The position numbers were made by a program, and so were the translations under genes. Shown piece by piece: positions 42,758-50,694 of a DNA stretch of 64,000 bases. The DNA comes from JANQQJ01 sp046290575. Its GTDB lineage: Bacteria; Pseudomonadota; Alphaproteobacteria; SMXS01. The notes beneath the pieces are model-generated. The model saw only the letters and a program-made list of their open reading frames with translations. It was not told where the DNA came from and ran no database searches. The stretch is taken from assembly GCA_046290575.1 (NCBI GenBank), contig JBKAGX010000006.1, positions 141,715 through 205,714 of the forward strand. Reading direction: 5' to 3'. Position 1 is the first letter of the stretch, and each line of letters opens with the position of its first letter.

Positions 42758-44299
42758 ATGCATCCTTGCGTGCACGCGCAGTCCACGCCTGACAAGCCGG
42801 CATACATTATGGCCGCAACGGGCGAATCCGTAACCTATGCCCAGTTGGAAGAACGCTCCAACAGGTTGGCGCAACTGTTTCGCGCCAAGGGGTTGAAGCC
42901 GGGCGACCATATTGCTCTGCTGATGGAAAACCAGAAGCGCTTTTATGAAGTTTGCTGGGCAGCTCAGCGTGCCGGGCTCTATTACACGGCAATCAGCACC
43001 CGGCTGACGGCGCCGGAAGCGGCCTACATCATCGACGATTGTGATGCCCAGATGCTGGTCACATCGAAAGCCATGACAGAGGTCGCGGAAGGCCTTGTAG
43101 GACAGATGCCGCAGGTCAAGACTGCGCTGATGGTCGATGGGGTGATTGACGGCTTTGAATCTTATGAGGATGCGGTTGCTGGCATGCCTGCCGAACGGAT
43201 TGCCGATGAGACATCGGGCGTCGACATGCTCTATTCATCCGGCACCACCGGCCGGCCCAAGGGCGTTAAGATCCCGCTGCCCGGCGAACCTATTGAGTTC
43301 GTCCCTCCGACCTTTCAGATCGGTACCATGCTCTACAAATGGTCGGCAGAGACAGTTTATCTGTCGCCTGCGCCGCTCTATCACGCTGCGCCGCTGCGTT
43401 TTAACATGACGATCATGCGGGTGGGCGGCACCTGCATCATTATGGAGCATTTCGACCCCGAAGAGGCGCTTCGGCTGATCGAAAAATACAAGGTCACCCA
43501 CAGCCAGTGGGTGCCGACCATGTTTGTGCGCATGCTGAAAATGCCTGAAGAGGTGCGGCTGAAATATGACGTGTCGTCGCTTCAGATCGTGGTCCACGCC
43601 GCCGCGCCATGCCCGATCGAAGTCAAGCGCCAGATGATTGACTGGTGGGGGCCGGTGCTGCTGGAATATTATGCCGGGTCGGAATCCAACGGTATGACGT
43701 TCATCAACTCCGAAGATTGGCTGGAGCACCCGGGTTCGGTGGGGCGAACCATGCTGGGCTCGTTGCATATTCTTGATGAAGACGGCAATGAACTGCCGCA
43801 GGGCGAACCGGGGACGATCTATTTCGCCGACGGGCCGGACTTTTCCTATCACAAGGACCCCGAAAAAACCGCCGGCGCCAAGAATGAGAAGGGCTGGTCG
43901 ACCCTGGGTGACATTGGGTACCTGGATGAAGACGGGTTTCTTTATCTCACCGACCGCAAGGCCTTCATGATCATTTCCGGCGGGGTGAACATCTACCCGC
44001 AGGAAGCCGAGAACGTGCTGATCAACCACCCGGCCGTGGCCGATGTGGCGGTGTTTGGCGTCCCCAATGAAGAGTTCGGCGAAGAGGTCAAAGCCGTGGT
44101 CCAGCCGATGGACATGGCCGATGCGGGCGACGCGCTGGCCAGTGACCTGATGACTTATTGCCGGGAACACCTCGCAAGTGTGAAGTGCCCGAAATCAGTC
44201 GATTTTGAGGCTGAACTGCCGCGCCATCCCACTGGCAAGCTCTACAAACGCCTGCTGCGCGACCGTTATTGGGGCAATCACGACACAAGGATAGTTTGA
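42758..44299 (+). CDS. Acyl-CoA synthetase (AMP-binding)
   Basis: 513 residues. P-loop MLYSSGTTGRPKGVKIPL, A5 EYYAGSESNGMTF (variant of YGxTE), A8 LGDIGYLDEDGFLYLTDRKAFMIISGGVNIYPQE and A10 PRHPTGKLYKRLLRDRYW. It activates a carboxylic acid to acyl-CoA, and fits the short/medium or aryl/cyclic acid ligase group by its variant A5. ATG 42758 has GGGGAGA about seven bases upstream. Divergent from the storage-lipid operon and probably co-regulated with it. Confidence 0.9.
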   Translation: MHPCVHAQSTPDKPAYIMAATGESVTYAQLEERSNRLAQLFRAKGLKPGDHIALLMENQKRFYEVCWAAQRAGLYYTAISTRLTAPEAAYIIDDCDAQMLVTSKAMTEVAEGLVGQMPQVKTALMVDGVIDGFESYEDAVAGMPAERIADETSGVDMLYSSGTTGRPKGVKIPLPGEPIEFVPPTFQIGTMLYKWSAETVYLSPAPLYHAAPLRFNMTIMRVGGTCIIMEHFDPEEALRLIEKYKVTHSQWVPTMFVRMLKMPEEVRLKYDVSSLQIVVHAAAPCPIEVKRQMIDWWGPVLLEYYAGSESNGMTFINSEDWLEHPGSVGRTMLGSLHILDEDGNELPQGEPGTIYFADGPDFSYHKDPEKTAGAKNEKGWSTLGDIGYLDEDGFLYLTDRKAFMIISGGVNIYPQEAENVLINHPAVADVAVFGVPNEEFGEEVKAVVQPMDMADAGDALASDLMTYCREHLASVKCPKSVDFEAELPRHPTGKLYKRLLRDRYWGNHDTRIV

Positions 44300-44311
44300 G
44301 TATTGAGTGAA

Positions 44312-44350
44312 CCGTTCGTGCCGAGGAGGGCCATTTGGCCCGTCTCGACG
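44312..44350. repeat. REP-like palindromic repeat
   Basis: A hairpin with arms CGAGGAGGGCC and GGCCCGTCTCG (9 of 11 pairs) is preceded by CCGTTCGTGC. The head CCGTTCGTGC resembles that of the elements at 513 and 46031. It lies between convergent acyl-CoA synthetase and aminotransferase genes. Confidence 0.55.
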
Positions 44351-44380
44351 TGGGGGCGGTTCAATCCCGTTCGCAGGAAG

Positions 44381-44404
44381 CCTTCGATAAGCTCAGGCCG
44401 AAGG
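44381..44404. terminator. Hairpin between convergent genes
   Basis: CCTTCG and CGAAGG form a perfect six-bp stem around a 12-base loop (44381-44404), directly downstream of the minus-strand aminotransferase stop at 44415. No T-run follows. The sequence CCTTCGATAAGCTCAGG resembles part of the 46031-46096 repeat, so it may be a repeat remnant rather than a dedicated terminator. Confidence 0.35.
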
Positions 44405-44414
44405 GGACTGATTG

Positions 44415-45794
44415 CTATATCAACCCGTCTTCACGGACCAGGTCGAGGGAGCGGTTGATGCGTGACACCGCTTCGTCGATCAGCTCCGGCGAATGCGCGA
44501 AGGAGACGAAGGACCGCCGCGTGCCCGGCACCAACACACCATTGTCCAACAGGTGCAGGTAGAAGTCGGTTTCCGCCTGGGTCTTGCCCATGGCCAGGTC
44601 GCGGGATGAGCGGATTTCCTCGCCACTGAAATAGATCTGGAACATGGAGCCGGCGTTCAGCACCTGCACGGCCATGTTGTTCTGCCGGGCATAAGTGTTG
44701 ACCCCATCCGCCAGTTGCTGGCCGCCATTGTTGATATGCGGATAGAGCGTGTCGCGATTGTCGTCGAAATATTTGATCTGGGCATAGCCCGCCGCCATGG
44801 TCAGCGGATTGCCGGAGAACGTGCCGCCGGACATGATGCCCTTGGGGTCGGAGCCCAGTGCGTTGAACAGCCGCATGATATCGGCCCGGCCGCCCACCGC
44901 GCCGACAGGCAGGCCGCCGCCCAGCGACTTGCCATAGGTCGCCAGGTCGGGCTTGACGTCATAGAATTCCTGCGCGCCGCCATAGGCGAAGCGGAAGCCG
45001 GTAATCACCTCATCGAACATCAGCAGCACGCCGCATTCGGTGCACACCGCGCGCAGTTCCTCCAGGAACGCTTTGATTTCGTCATTCAGGTGCGGGTTCG
45101 AACTCTGCGCCGGCTCGATCAACACCATGGCGAGCTCGTCTTTATTCTCGCGGATAATGTCGAACGCCACCTGGGATCGATAGGGCAGCAAAAGCTGGTT
45201 CTCGACGACGGCCTGGGGGACGCCTGCGCCGGTCGGCACATAGGTCGGCCGCTCACGAGGGCTTTCCGGGTGCGCGCCGCCAATGCCGTAATCATGGGCG
45301 CCGTGATAGAATCCGTCGAACACGCCGATCTTGTCTTTGCCGGTAAAGGCACGGCCCGCGCGGATCGCATACATGGTCGCTTCTGTACCGGTGTTGCAGA
45401 AAATCACCCGTTCGACGCAATTGTCCGCCTTGATGATCTGCTCGGCCAGCGGCACCTGGTTCGGGTTGTGCAGGCCGAACTGCCAGCCGCGATTTTCCAC
45501 CTGATCGGCGATGGCGTCCCGGATCACCGGATGCCGGTGGCCCAGGATGAGCGAGCCAAAGCCGATCTGAAAATCGATCAGCTGGTTGCCGTCGGCATCA
45601 TAGAGGTAGGGTCCGTCGCCCTTTTCGATCAGCACCGGGAACGGCATTTCCAGACTCGCCGCCGAACCCATATTCATCAATTCCTTGGTGCGGCTGGTCA
45701 GTTCCTGCGAGCGCTTGGTCTTCGCCAGCAGCCGTTCGCGCACCGCGCGCCCATTGGCGCCAATATCGTCGGAAACATCAAAGGCAACAGTCAT
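44415..45794 (-). CDS. Class III aminotransferase, glutamate-1-semialdehyde aminomutase-like
   Basis: 459 residues. PLP motifs: GTEATMYAIRAGRAFTGKDKIGVFDGFYHG, LLMFDEVITGFRFAYGG, Schiff-base Lys in LATYGKSLGGGLPVGAVGG, and SGGTFSGNPLTMAAG. These patterns resemble HemL, but the N-terminal extension and RSQELTSRTKELMNMG make it a HemL-like aminotransferase rather than the heme-pathway enzyme. Substrate unknown. Adjacent to tRNA-Pro. Confidence 0.88.
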   Translation of the reverse strand: MTVAFDVSDDIGANGRAVRERLLAKTKRSQELTSRTKELMNMGSAASLEMPFPVLIEKGDGPYLYDADGNQLIDFQIGFGSLILGHRHPVIRDAIADQVENRGWQFGLHNPNQVPLAEQIIKADNCVERVIFCNTGTEATMYAIRAGRAFTGKDKIGVFDGFYHGAHDYGIGGAHPESPRERPTYVPTGAGVPQAVVENQLLLPYRSQVAFDIIRENKDELAMVLIEPAQSSNPHLNDEIKAFLEELRAVCTECGVLLMFDEVITGFRFAYGGAQEFYDVKPDLATYGKSLGGGLPVGAVGGRADIMRLFNALGSDPKGIMSGGTFSGNPLTMAAGYAQIKYFDDNRDTLYPHINNGGQQLADGVNTYARQNNMAVQVLNAGSMFQIYFSGEEIRSSRDLAMGKTQAETDFYLHLLDNGVLVPGTRRSFVSFAHSPELIDEAVSRINRSLDLVREDGLI

Positions 45795-45877
45795 ACGTGC
45801 ATCTCCCGTTTATGCGCGGGAATGTAGACCCTGTGGCCCAAAGGGCAAGCGGCTAGGCGCATCTCGAGACAGGTAAT

Positions 45878-45954
45878 TGGTCGGGGAGAGAGGATTCGAA
45901 CCTCCGGCCCCTGCGTCCCGAACACAGTGCTCTACCAGGCTGAGCTACTCCCCG
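45878..45954 (-). tRNA. tRNA-Pro (anticodon CGG)
   Basis: 77-base cloverleaf including encoded CCA. Acceptor stem CGGGGAG/CTCCCCG, D-arm GCTC..GAGC, anticodon stem CTGTG/CGCAG (one T-G pair) with loop TTCGGGA giving anticodon CGG at positions 34-36, and T-arm GGAGG-TTCGAAT-CCTCT. It reads CCG codons. The gap to the aminotransferase start shows nothing else recognisable. Confidence 0.96.
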
Positions 45955-46030
45955 ACGGGTGCCTCACATGAGGGGCAGGGCGGGTATATACAGGCGCGCC
46001 GCGTACCCCGCAAGCGCGGAAACCTAAAGC

Positions 46031-46096
46031 CCGTTCATCCTGAGCTTGTCGGAGGAGAACGTGGCGCCCGTACTTCGACAAGCTCAGCACGAGCGG
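46031..46096. repeat. REP-like palindromic repeat with 24-base arms
   Basis: Two imperfect arms of 24 bases (46031-46054 and 46073-46096; 20 of 24 pair) surround an 18-base loop. The core TGAGCTTGTCGGAG pairs with CTTCGACAAGCTCA. It lies between tRNA-Pro and ispB and shares its head with elements at 513 and 44312. This palindrome type is common in intergenic DNA of GC-rich bacteria; its role is unknown, possibly mRNA ends or transposase-mobilised REP. Confidence 0.7.
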
Positions 46097-46115
46097 TAAT
46101 TGATTGCAGCGATTT

Positions 46116-47138
46116 TTAGTAAGCCCGGTCGATGGAGAAATCGACGATGCTGGTCAGCACCTCGCGGAGTTCCGAAGTCGGGAACAGCCGCAGCGCGTCC
46201 TTGGCCATGGCACCATAGTGGTGGGCGCGGGCGATCGTATCGGGCAGCGCCTCATATTTTGTCATCAGGCCGATGGCGCGTTCCAGATCCGCATCGTCGC
46301 TTTGCGCGGTCTCCAGCGTTCGGCGCCAGAACGACCGCTCCTCCGGGCTGGACCGACGATAGGCGAGAATCACCGGCAGGGTGATCTTGCCCTCGCGGAA
46401 GTCGTCGCCGATGGCCTTGCCCAGCGTCGCCTGCTTGGCGGAGTAGTCCAGCGCGTCGTCCGCCAGCTGAAAGCCGATGCCCAGATTGCGGCCAAAGCTC
46501 TCCAGCGCTTCCTCGTCCGCCGGCGGGCGGTCCGCGACGATGGCGCCCAGCTGGCATGCAGCGGCGAAGAGTGCGGCGGTTTTGGCGGATACGACCTGCA
46601 GATAGGCATCTTCGCTGGTACTGACATCGTTGCTGGTGGTCAGCTGCAACACTTCGCCCTCGGCCAGAATCGCCGAGGTGTCAGAGAGGATGCGCATCAC
46701 TTCGAGTGCGCCATCGGCGGTCATGATCTGAAACGCCCGGCTGAACAGGAAATCGCCGACGAGCACGCTGGCCTTGTTGCCCCAAAGGATATTGGCGGTT
46801 TTATTGCCACGCCTCAATTCGCTGTCATCGACAACGTCGTCGTGCAGCAGGGTGGCGGTGTGCAGGAACTCGATGCAGGCAGCCAGCGGGATATGGCGGT
46901 CGCCGCGATAGCCGCACAGCTCTGCGGTGGCCAATGTCAGCATAGGGCGCAGGCGCTTGCCCCCGGCATTGATCAGGTGACCCGCCAATTGCGGAATCAG
47001 GCCAACAGGGCTGTGCATCCGGCTGATGATCTCATCATTCACCCGGACCATGCCGTCGGCCATCAGCTCGGTCAGCTGGTCAAGCGGACTTGGTGCGCCA
47101 CGCTTGTCGCCTTCAATGCGGACGACATTATCTGCCAA
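46116..47138 (-). CDS. ispB: Long-chain polyprenyl diphosphate synthase (octaprenyl/decaprenyl type)
   Basis: 340 residues. First Asp-rich motif LLHDDVVDDSELRRGNKTAN (DDxxD) and second FQLADDALDYS. Small residues before the first motif (TA at -4/-5) fit long-chain products, so it makes the ubiquinone side chain. It uses FPP supplied by ispA (14671). Divergent from the DUF2007 gene, the usual order in alphaproteobacteria. Confidence 0.93.
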   Translation of the reverse strand: MADNVVRIEGDKRGAPSPLDQLTELMADGMVRVNDEIISRMHSPVGLIPQLAGHLINAGGKRLRPMLTLATAELCGYRGDRHIPLAACIEFLHTATLLHDDVVDDSELRRGNKTANILWGNKASVLVGDFLFSRAFQIMTADGALEVMRILSDTSAILAEGEVLQLTTSNDVSTSEDAYLQVVSAKTAALFAAACQLGAIVADRPPADEEALESFGRNLGIGFQLADDALDYSAKQATLGKAIGDDFREGKITLPVILAYRRSSPEERSFWRRTLETAQSDDADLERAIGLMTKYEALPDTIARAHHYGAMAKDALRLFPTSELREVLTSIVDFSIDRAY

Positions 47139-47238
47139 ATCGGCCCCCTGAGAAATTCATCTGGCTGCCACCATAGAAGGCGCTAAGATCAGGGGCAAGC
47201 CGAGTGGCGCCCGCCCAACGAATAGCCGAAAAGCCCTT

Positions 47239-47454
47239 ATGGAAGAAGTCCTCAGAACAAACGATCCGGTCCTGCTGTCATTCGCACAAAGCGTGCTGAA
47301 GGACGCGGGAATTGAAGCGTTGATTTTCGATACCCATAGCAGCGCAATCGAAGGCACCATCAGCGCAATCCAGCGACGTCTGATGGTGATCGACGACGAT
47401 GCGGATAGTGCCCGCCGGATTCTGAAAGATGCGGACTTGATCGAGGGTGGCTAA
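47239..47454 (+). CDS. DUF2007 domain protein
   Basis: 71 residues matching the DUF2007 pattern: EEVLRTNDPVLLSFAQSVLKDAGIEALIFDTHSSAIEG, then RRLMVIDDDADSARRILKDA. It is a small PII/GlnB-fold-like domain of unknown function, usually beside a tRNA1(Val) methyltransferase gene as here. The stop overlaps the methyltransferase start by 8 bases, so the two are coupled. Confidence 0.88.
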   Translation: MEEVLRTNDPVLLSFAQSVLKDAGIEALIFDTHSSAIEGTISAIQRRLMVIDDDADSARRILKDADLIEGG

Positions 47455-48193
47455 CCCCCCTTCGACGCAGGACAGTCTACTGGGCGGGCGCGTTCAAATT
47501 CTGCAGCCTGCCAGAGGCTACCGTGCTGCGGTGGATCCCGTTCTTCTTGCGTCCGCTGTTCCAGCCAAACCCGGGCAGACAGTGCTTGATGCGGGGTGTG
47601 GTGCCGGGGCAGTCTTCCTTTGCTTGGCGGCGCGTATTGCTGGCCTTCAGCTGACCGGACTGGACGTCGACCCTGAGGTTCTGGCCCTTGCAGCGGAAAA
47701 CGCCCGGTCGAATGATCTCGATGTCGCCTTGTTTGAGCGTGATGTTACCAATGTCGATGTTGAGACGCTGGGAGGCCGGCAATTTGATCATGTGGTCGCC
47801 AACCCGCCCTTCTGGTCATCCGACCAGGCGCGTGAGAGTCCTGACGAAAGCAGGCGGCGGGCCAATATCATGGCGCCGGACATGCTCGAAAAATGGATCG
47901 CCGCCTGTGGGCGCCTTCTGAAACATCGTGGCCAGATGAGCCTGATTCTGCCGGCGGAACGCTTCGATGTGGCCCTTGCCGCCAGTGTTCGGCATCTGGG
48001 CAGTATCTCAATTCTGCCGGTCTGGCCGAAAGCGGGGATGCCCGCACGCCGGGTGATTCTGCAGGCGATCAAGGGTGGCCGGTCTCCTGCAAGACTGTTT
48101 TCTGGCCTGGTCCTGCACGACGACACCGGCGGTTATAGTGCTGCGGCGCAAGCCGTCCTCACCGATGCGGTAAGTGTCTGGGACATTGGCTGA
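47447..48193 (+). CDS. trmN6: tRNA1(Val) (adenine37-N6)-methyltransferase-like
   Basis: 248 residues. SAM methyltransferase with motif I VLDAGCGAGAVFLCLAARI, LTGLDVDPEVLALAAENA, and the adenine N6-specific VVANPPFWSSDQARESPD (NPPF/Y). Family homologues methylate A37 N6 of tRNA1(Val); the C-terminal half is less conserved. Nearby tRNA-Val(CAC) at 52850 may be coincidental. Confidence 0.9.
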   Translation: MANPPSTQDSLLGGRVQILQPARGYRAAVDPVLLASAVPAKPGQTVLDAGCGAGAVFLCLAARIAGLQLTGLDVDPEVLALAAENARSNDLDVALFERDVTNVDVETLGGRQFDHVVANPPFWSSDQARESPDESRRRANIMAPDMLEKWIAACGRLLKHRGQMSLILPAERFDVALAASVRHLGSISILPVWPKAGMPARRVILQAIKGGRSPARLFSGLVLHDDTGGYSAAAQAVLTDAVSVWDIG

Positions 48194-48202
48194 ATCGTCG
48201 AT

Positions 48203-48231
48203 TTGCCAAACAGTTGGCCGTTTCCTATAAC
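48203..48231 (+). promoter_or_regulatory. Predicted promoter for first exported Cys protein
   Basis: TTGCCA (48203-48208), 17 bases, TATAAC (48226-48231) matches a sigma-70-type promoter well, in a short gap just after the trmN6 stop. Transcription would start near 48238, about 50 bases before the proposed start codon at 48288, and would leave a leader that could encode a 17-residue peptide starting at ATG 48257. Confidence 0.5.
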
Positions 48232-48287
48232 TGTAAGAAATGACAGGTATCGCGTGATGACCAAGCACGTGGACCACGGAGGAATCG

Positions 48288-48773
48288 ATCGACGCTCCAA
48301 TATCAGATGACGGCACTGGGAATCGTCGGGACGTTCAGCAGGACAGCCTTCGGCGCCGCCTGCTGAAAGCCGGTGTTGCAGGTCTGCCGGTGATGATATC
48401 GTTGCAAAGTGGCACGGCCTGGGCGATTTCCAGCTGTGCAAGCCGATTGGACCGGCCCAATAGTGGCGCCATCAACAGCACTTTCGGGACCAATAATCCG
48501 AATACCAGCCAGCAACAGAACCGTGACTTCGTTGAGTCGGTTACTGATGTTACGCAGGCCAGCATCACCAGCGCGCTGGACGCGTTTGGACCCTTGGCGG
48601 GGAACTATCCGGACGGCGATATGGGAACGGAGGTCCAGCGCGCCGAGATCATGCACCTCCTGGTGACCAACGGATCGTGTTGGGCGTCCTATTGTGCAGG
48701 GTCTATCAATAGTATGGATGCGCCGGTGACCATCGAAAACGATTCCAGCCCGTCTTTCTGCAACAAAGCCTGA
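48288..48773 (+). CDS. Exported Cys-containing protein, candidate modification substrate 1
   Basis: 161 residues if started at 48288. Twin-arginine-like leader: RRRLLKAG at residues 22-29, hydrophobic/Pro stretch, AWA at 44-46 and Cys50. The mature part has NRDFVESVT, GNYP, MHLLVTN, SCWASYC and a C-terminal NDSSPSFCNKA, with four Cys. The start is odd: no ATG, GTG or TTG is in frame between the stop at 48258 and GTG 48390, which would cut off the leader. ATC 48288 has GGAGG five bases upstream and puts all leader residues at the same positions as in the paralogue. An annotator requiring ATG/GTG/TTG would place the start at 48390. Likely partner of the PqqD/HprK-like genes. Confidence 0.7.
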   Translation: MDAPISDDGTGNRRDVQQDSLRRRLLKAGVAGLPVMISLQSGTAWAISSCASRLDRPNSGAINSTFGTNNPNTSQQQNRDFVESVTDVTQASITSALDAFGPLAGNYPDGDMGTEVQRAEIMHLLVTNGSCWASYCAGSINSMDAPVTIENDSSPSFCNKA

Positions 48774-48806
48774 TCAGAGGGCAGGACCTGCCACAGCACA
48801 GGTTTA

Positions 48807-48835
48807 TTGATAAATCGACCGCGCTCGCCTAAAGT
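48807..48835 (+). promoter_or_regulatory. Predicted promoter for second exported Cys protein
   Basis: TTGATA (48807-48812), 17 bases, TAAAGT (48830-48835). It lies in the 159-base gap between the two paralogues and about 97 bases before the second start codon, so the second gene and the three enzyme genes may be transcribed independently of the first. No other signal is seen in this gap. Confidence 0.45.
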
Positions 48836-48932
48836 GCGCTCCACGGTGAGTGCAGCTGTTTGGAGGCGCGGTGCTCGCTGATGGCCAACAATACAAGGCG
48901 TGGTGTCCTCGCGGCACCCGGAGACGTCCTCC

Positions 48933-49466
48933 ATGACGGGTGAACCTGAAACCACCGACAAGAAGACCGATGCGGATGTGGCGTCCAATGCCCTCAGGCG
49001 CAAGCTCCTGAAGGCAGGCGGTGCGGCAGTGCCCTTGATGGTGTCACTGCAAAGTGGCACGGCATGGGCGATTTCAAGCTGCGCGGATAATATTGCCCGT
49101 CCCGACGCGTCCGATCTTGGCGACATATTTGGCATTATTGCCGGCGACAGTACGGTGAAACAGAACAACCGCGATTTCGTCTCCTCTGTCACCGGTCTTC
49201 CGGTGGGGCCTGTCAGCGGCGATGATGATTGCGATGACGATGATTCCGATCCCAACGATCTTCAGACGTTGATCTGTGAATGCGATGGGCTCTCCACCGT
49301 GGGCAATTATCCGGCAGCCAATGATTCCGTAGAAGCGTGCGAAGTGACTCATCTGCTGGTAACCAACGCGTCGTGCTGGGCATCCTATTGTGATGGGCCG
49401 CTCAGCGGGTCGGGTTCGGTCGCGATCGATAACGACACGACCCCAAGCGTTTGCTCCGGGCCATAG
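48933..49466 (+). CDS. Exported Cys-rich protein, candidate modification substrate 2
   Basis: 177 residues starting at ATG with GGAG nine bases upstream. Same leader as its neighbour: LRRKLLKAG at residues 21-29, Pro34, SLQSGTAWA ending at 46 and Cys50. The mature part shares NRDFVSSVT, GNYP, THLLVTN, SCWASYC and NDTTPSVCSGP and carries an added acidic insert (DDDCDDDDSD) with extra Cys (eight in all). Leader resembles a Tat signal. No characterised homologue is recognised. Position directly before PqqD-like and HprK-related genes suggests it is the peptide they act on. Confidence 0.82.
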   Translation: MTGEPETTDKKTDADVASNALRRKLLKAGGAAVPLMVSLQSGTAWAISSCADNIARPDASDLGDIFGIIAGDSTVKQNNRDFVSSVTGLPVGPVSGDDDCDDDDSDPNDLQTLICECDGLSTVGNYPAANDSVEACEVTHLLVTNASCWASYCDGPLSGSGSVAIDNDTTPSVCSGP

Positions 49467-49489
49467 TTCCCGGCCGTCGTTGACGGGGA

Positions 49490-49792
49490 ATGACAAGCAC
49501 ATCCCATGATTCAACTGTTGCGCTCGCGGCAGAACAGGCCCTGCTCTGGCGTGAGTGGGACGATGGCTGTGCGGTCTATAACAGGGCAACCGGCGAGACA
49601 CACTTCTTCGATCTTTGGACCAGCTATTTGCTGCGGGTGATTGAGCGGGGGCCGGTACCGGAAGGCGCGCTGGCTGACATTCTGGCTGACGAACTGGTTC
49701 AGGACCTGGGGCCGGGATTGACAGACCGCATTCACCGGACCGTCGACAATTTCTCCTCTATGGCCTTGGTTGTTCGATGCCCGGTGAATTGA
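49490..49792 (+). CDS. PqqD-like RRE protein (HPr-rel-A system)
   Basis: 100 residues. PqqD-fold pattern: WREWDDGCAVYNRATGETHFFDLWTSYLLRVIERGPV, then a helical end (VQDLGPGLTDRIHRTVDNFSSMALV). PqqD-like RiPP recognition elements bind leader peptides. Small members beside HprK-related kinases are named the HPr-rel-A system PqqD family. ATG at 49490 directly follows GACGGGGA. Overlaps the kinase gene by 16 bases. Predicted leader-binding adaptor for the two upstream proteins. Confidence 0.85.
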   Translation: MTSTSHDSTVALAAEQALLWREWDDGCAVYNRATGETHFFDLWTSYLLRVIERGPVPEGALADILADELVQDLGPGLTDRIHRTVDNFSSMALVVRCPVN

Positions 49793-50694
49793 TCTCGAGT
49801 ATCGCCCCAGCTGACCTGAAGGGGCTGCTGGCAAGGGGTGCAACGCTCCAGGTGCCTCCCTTTACTGTCAGCGTACAGACGGACAACCGGGCGCTTGTCG
49901 CCGCGCTGACGGCGCTTTATGGAAACTTTCCCATCACCCGGTCAGACGCGGTCGCCGATTTCACGATCCGGGTCGGATCAACCGGCGGTTTCAGGCGTTT
50001 TTTTCGGCGCCAGGCCATGGCCCATATCGATACGCCGCCACCCTATGTGCCTCTCCCTTACGAGATGGCGCCACTGATGTTCGAACAGGCGTTGAACTGG
50101 TGTGTGGCGACGCGGACGTTTTCCCATCTCGTCATGCATGCCGCGGTGGTTGCCAAAGACGGCAAGGCCGTCATTATTCCCGGCGAGACCGGGCAGGGGA
50201 AAAGCACCTTGTGCGCGGCCCTGGTGTCGAAAGGCTGGCGCCATCTGTCTGACGAATTTGCCCTGATTGACCCCGACACCCTGGAAATCACAGCGCATCC
50301 GCGGCCGATTTCGCTCAAGAATGCCAGTCTTGAGGCGGTTCAGGCGTGGGATCGCGATGCCGAGCCAAAAATGGTGATGCACGGAACACCGAAGGGGTCT
50401 GTCGGATATTTGCCGCCGTCGCGCCGGGCCGTCGAGGCAGCTTCACAGCGCGTTACCCCAGCAGCCATCGTGTTTCCCGGGTTTGGTCGCAGCAGCGACC
50501 CATCCATCCGTGAGGTTGGCAAAGGCCAGGCTTTCATTATTCTGACTGCATGCTGTGTCAACTACCGCGAGCTCGGCGAGACCGGTTTCACTGCACTTAG
50601 CCGTTTGGTCGATTCCTTGCCCGTCTACATGTCCGTCTATACAGATACCGCGACGAGCGTCGCGCTCGTCGAAAGCCTCGACCTGGAGACTTGA
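49777..50694 (+). CDS. HprK-related kinase A
   Basis: 305 residues. Walker A GETGQGKST at residues 136-144, followed by LSDEFALID at about 157 (the acidic pair equivalent to the HprK metal site) and a C-terminal domain like HprK C-terminus. No HPr-processing N-terminal domain is recognisable. HprK-like kinases in lasso peptide clusters phosphorylate the precursor on Ser; by analogy this may phosphorylate Ser/Thr of the small exported proteins. Overlaps the neighbours on both sides, so strictly co-translated. Confidence 0.88.
   Translation: MPGELISSIAPADLKGLLARGATLQVPPFTVSVQTDNRALVAALTALYGNFPITRSDAVADFTIRVGSTGGFRRFFRRQAMAHIDTPPPYVPLPYEMAPLMFEQALNWCVATRTFSHLVMHAAVVAKDGKAVIIPGETGQGKSTLCAALVSKGWRHLSDEFALIDPDTLEITAHPRPISLKNASLEAVQAWDRDAEPKMVMHGTPKGSVGYLPPSRRAVEAASQRVTPAAIVFPGFGRSSDPSIREVGKGQAFIILTACCVNYRELGETGFTALSRLVDSLPVYMSVYTDTATSVALVESLDLET

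Noticed and set aside
45955..46030. Possible mobile element next to tRNA-Pro
   Set aside because: No integrase, no duplicated tRNA end; only a short repeat is present.
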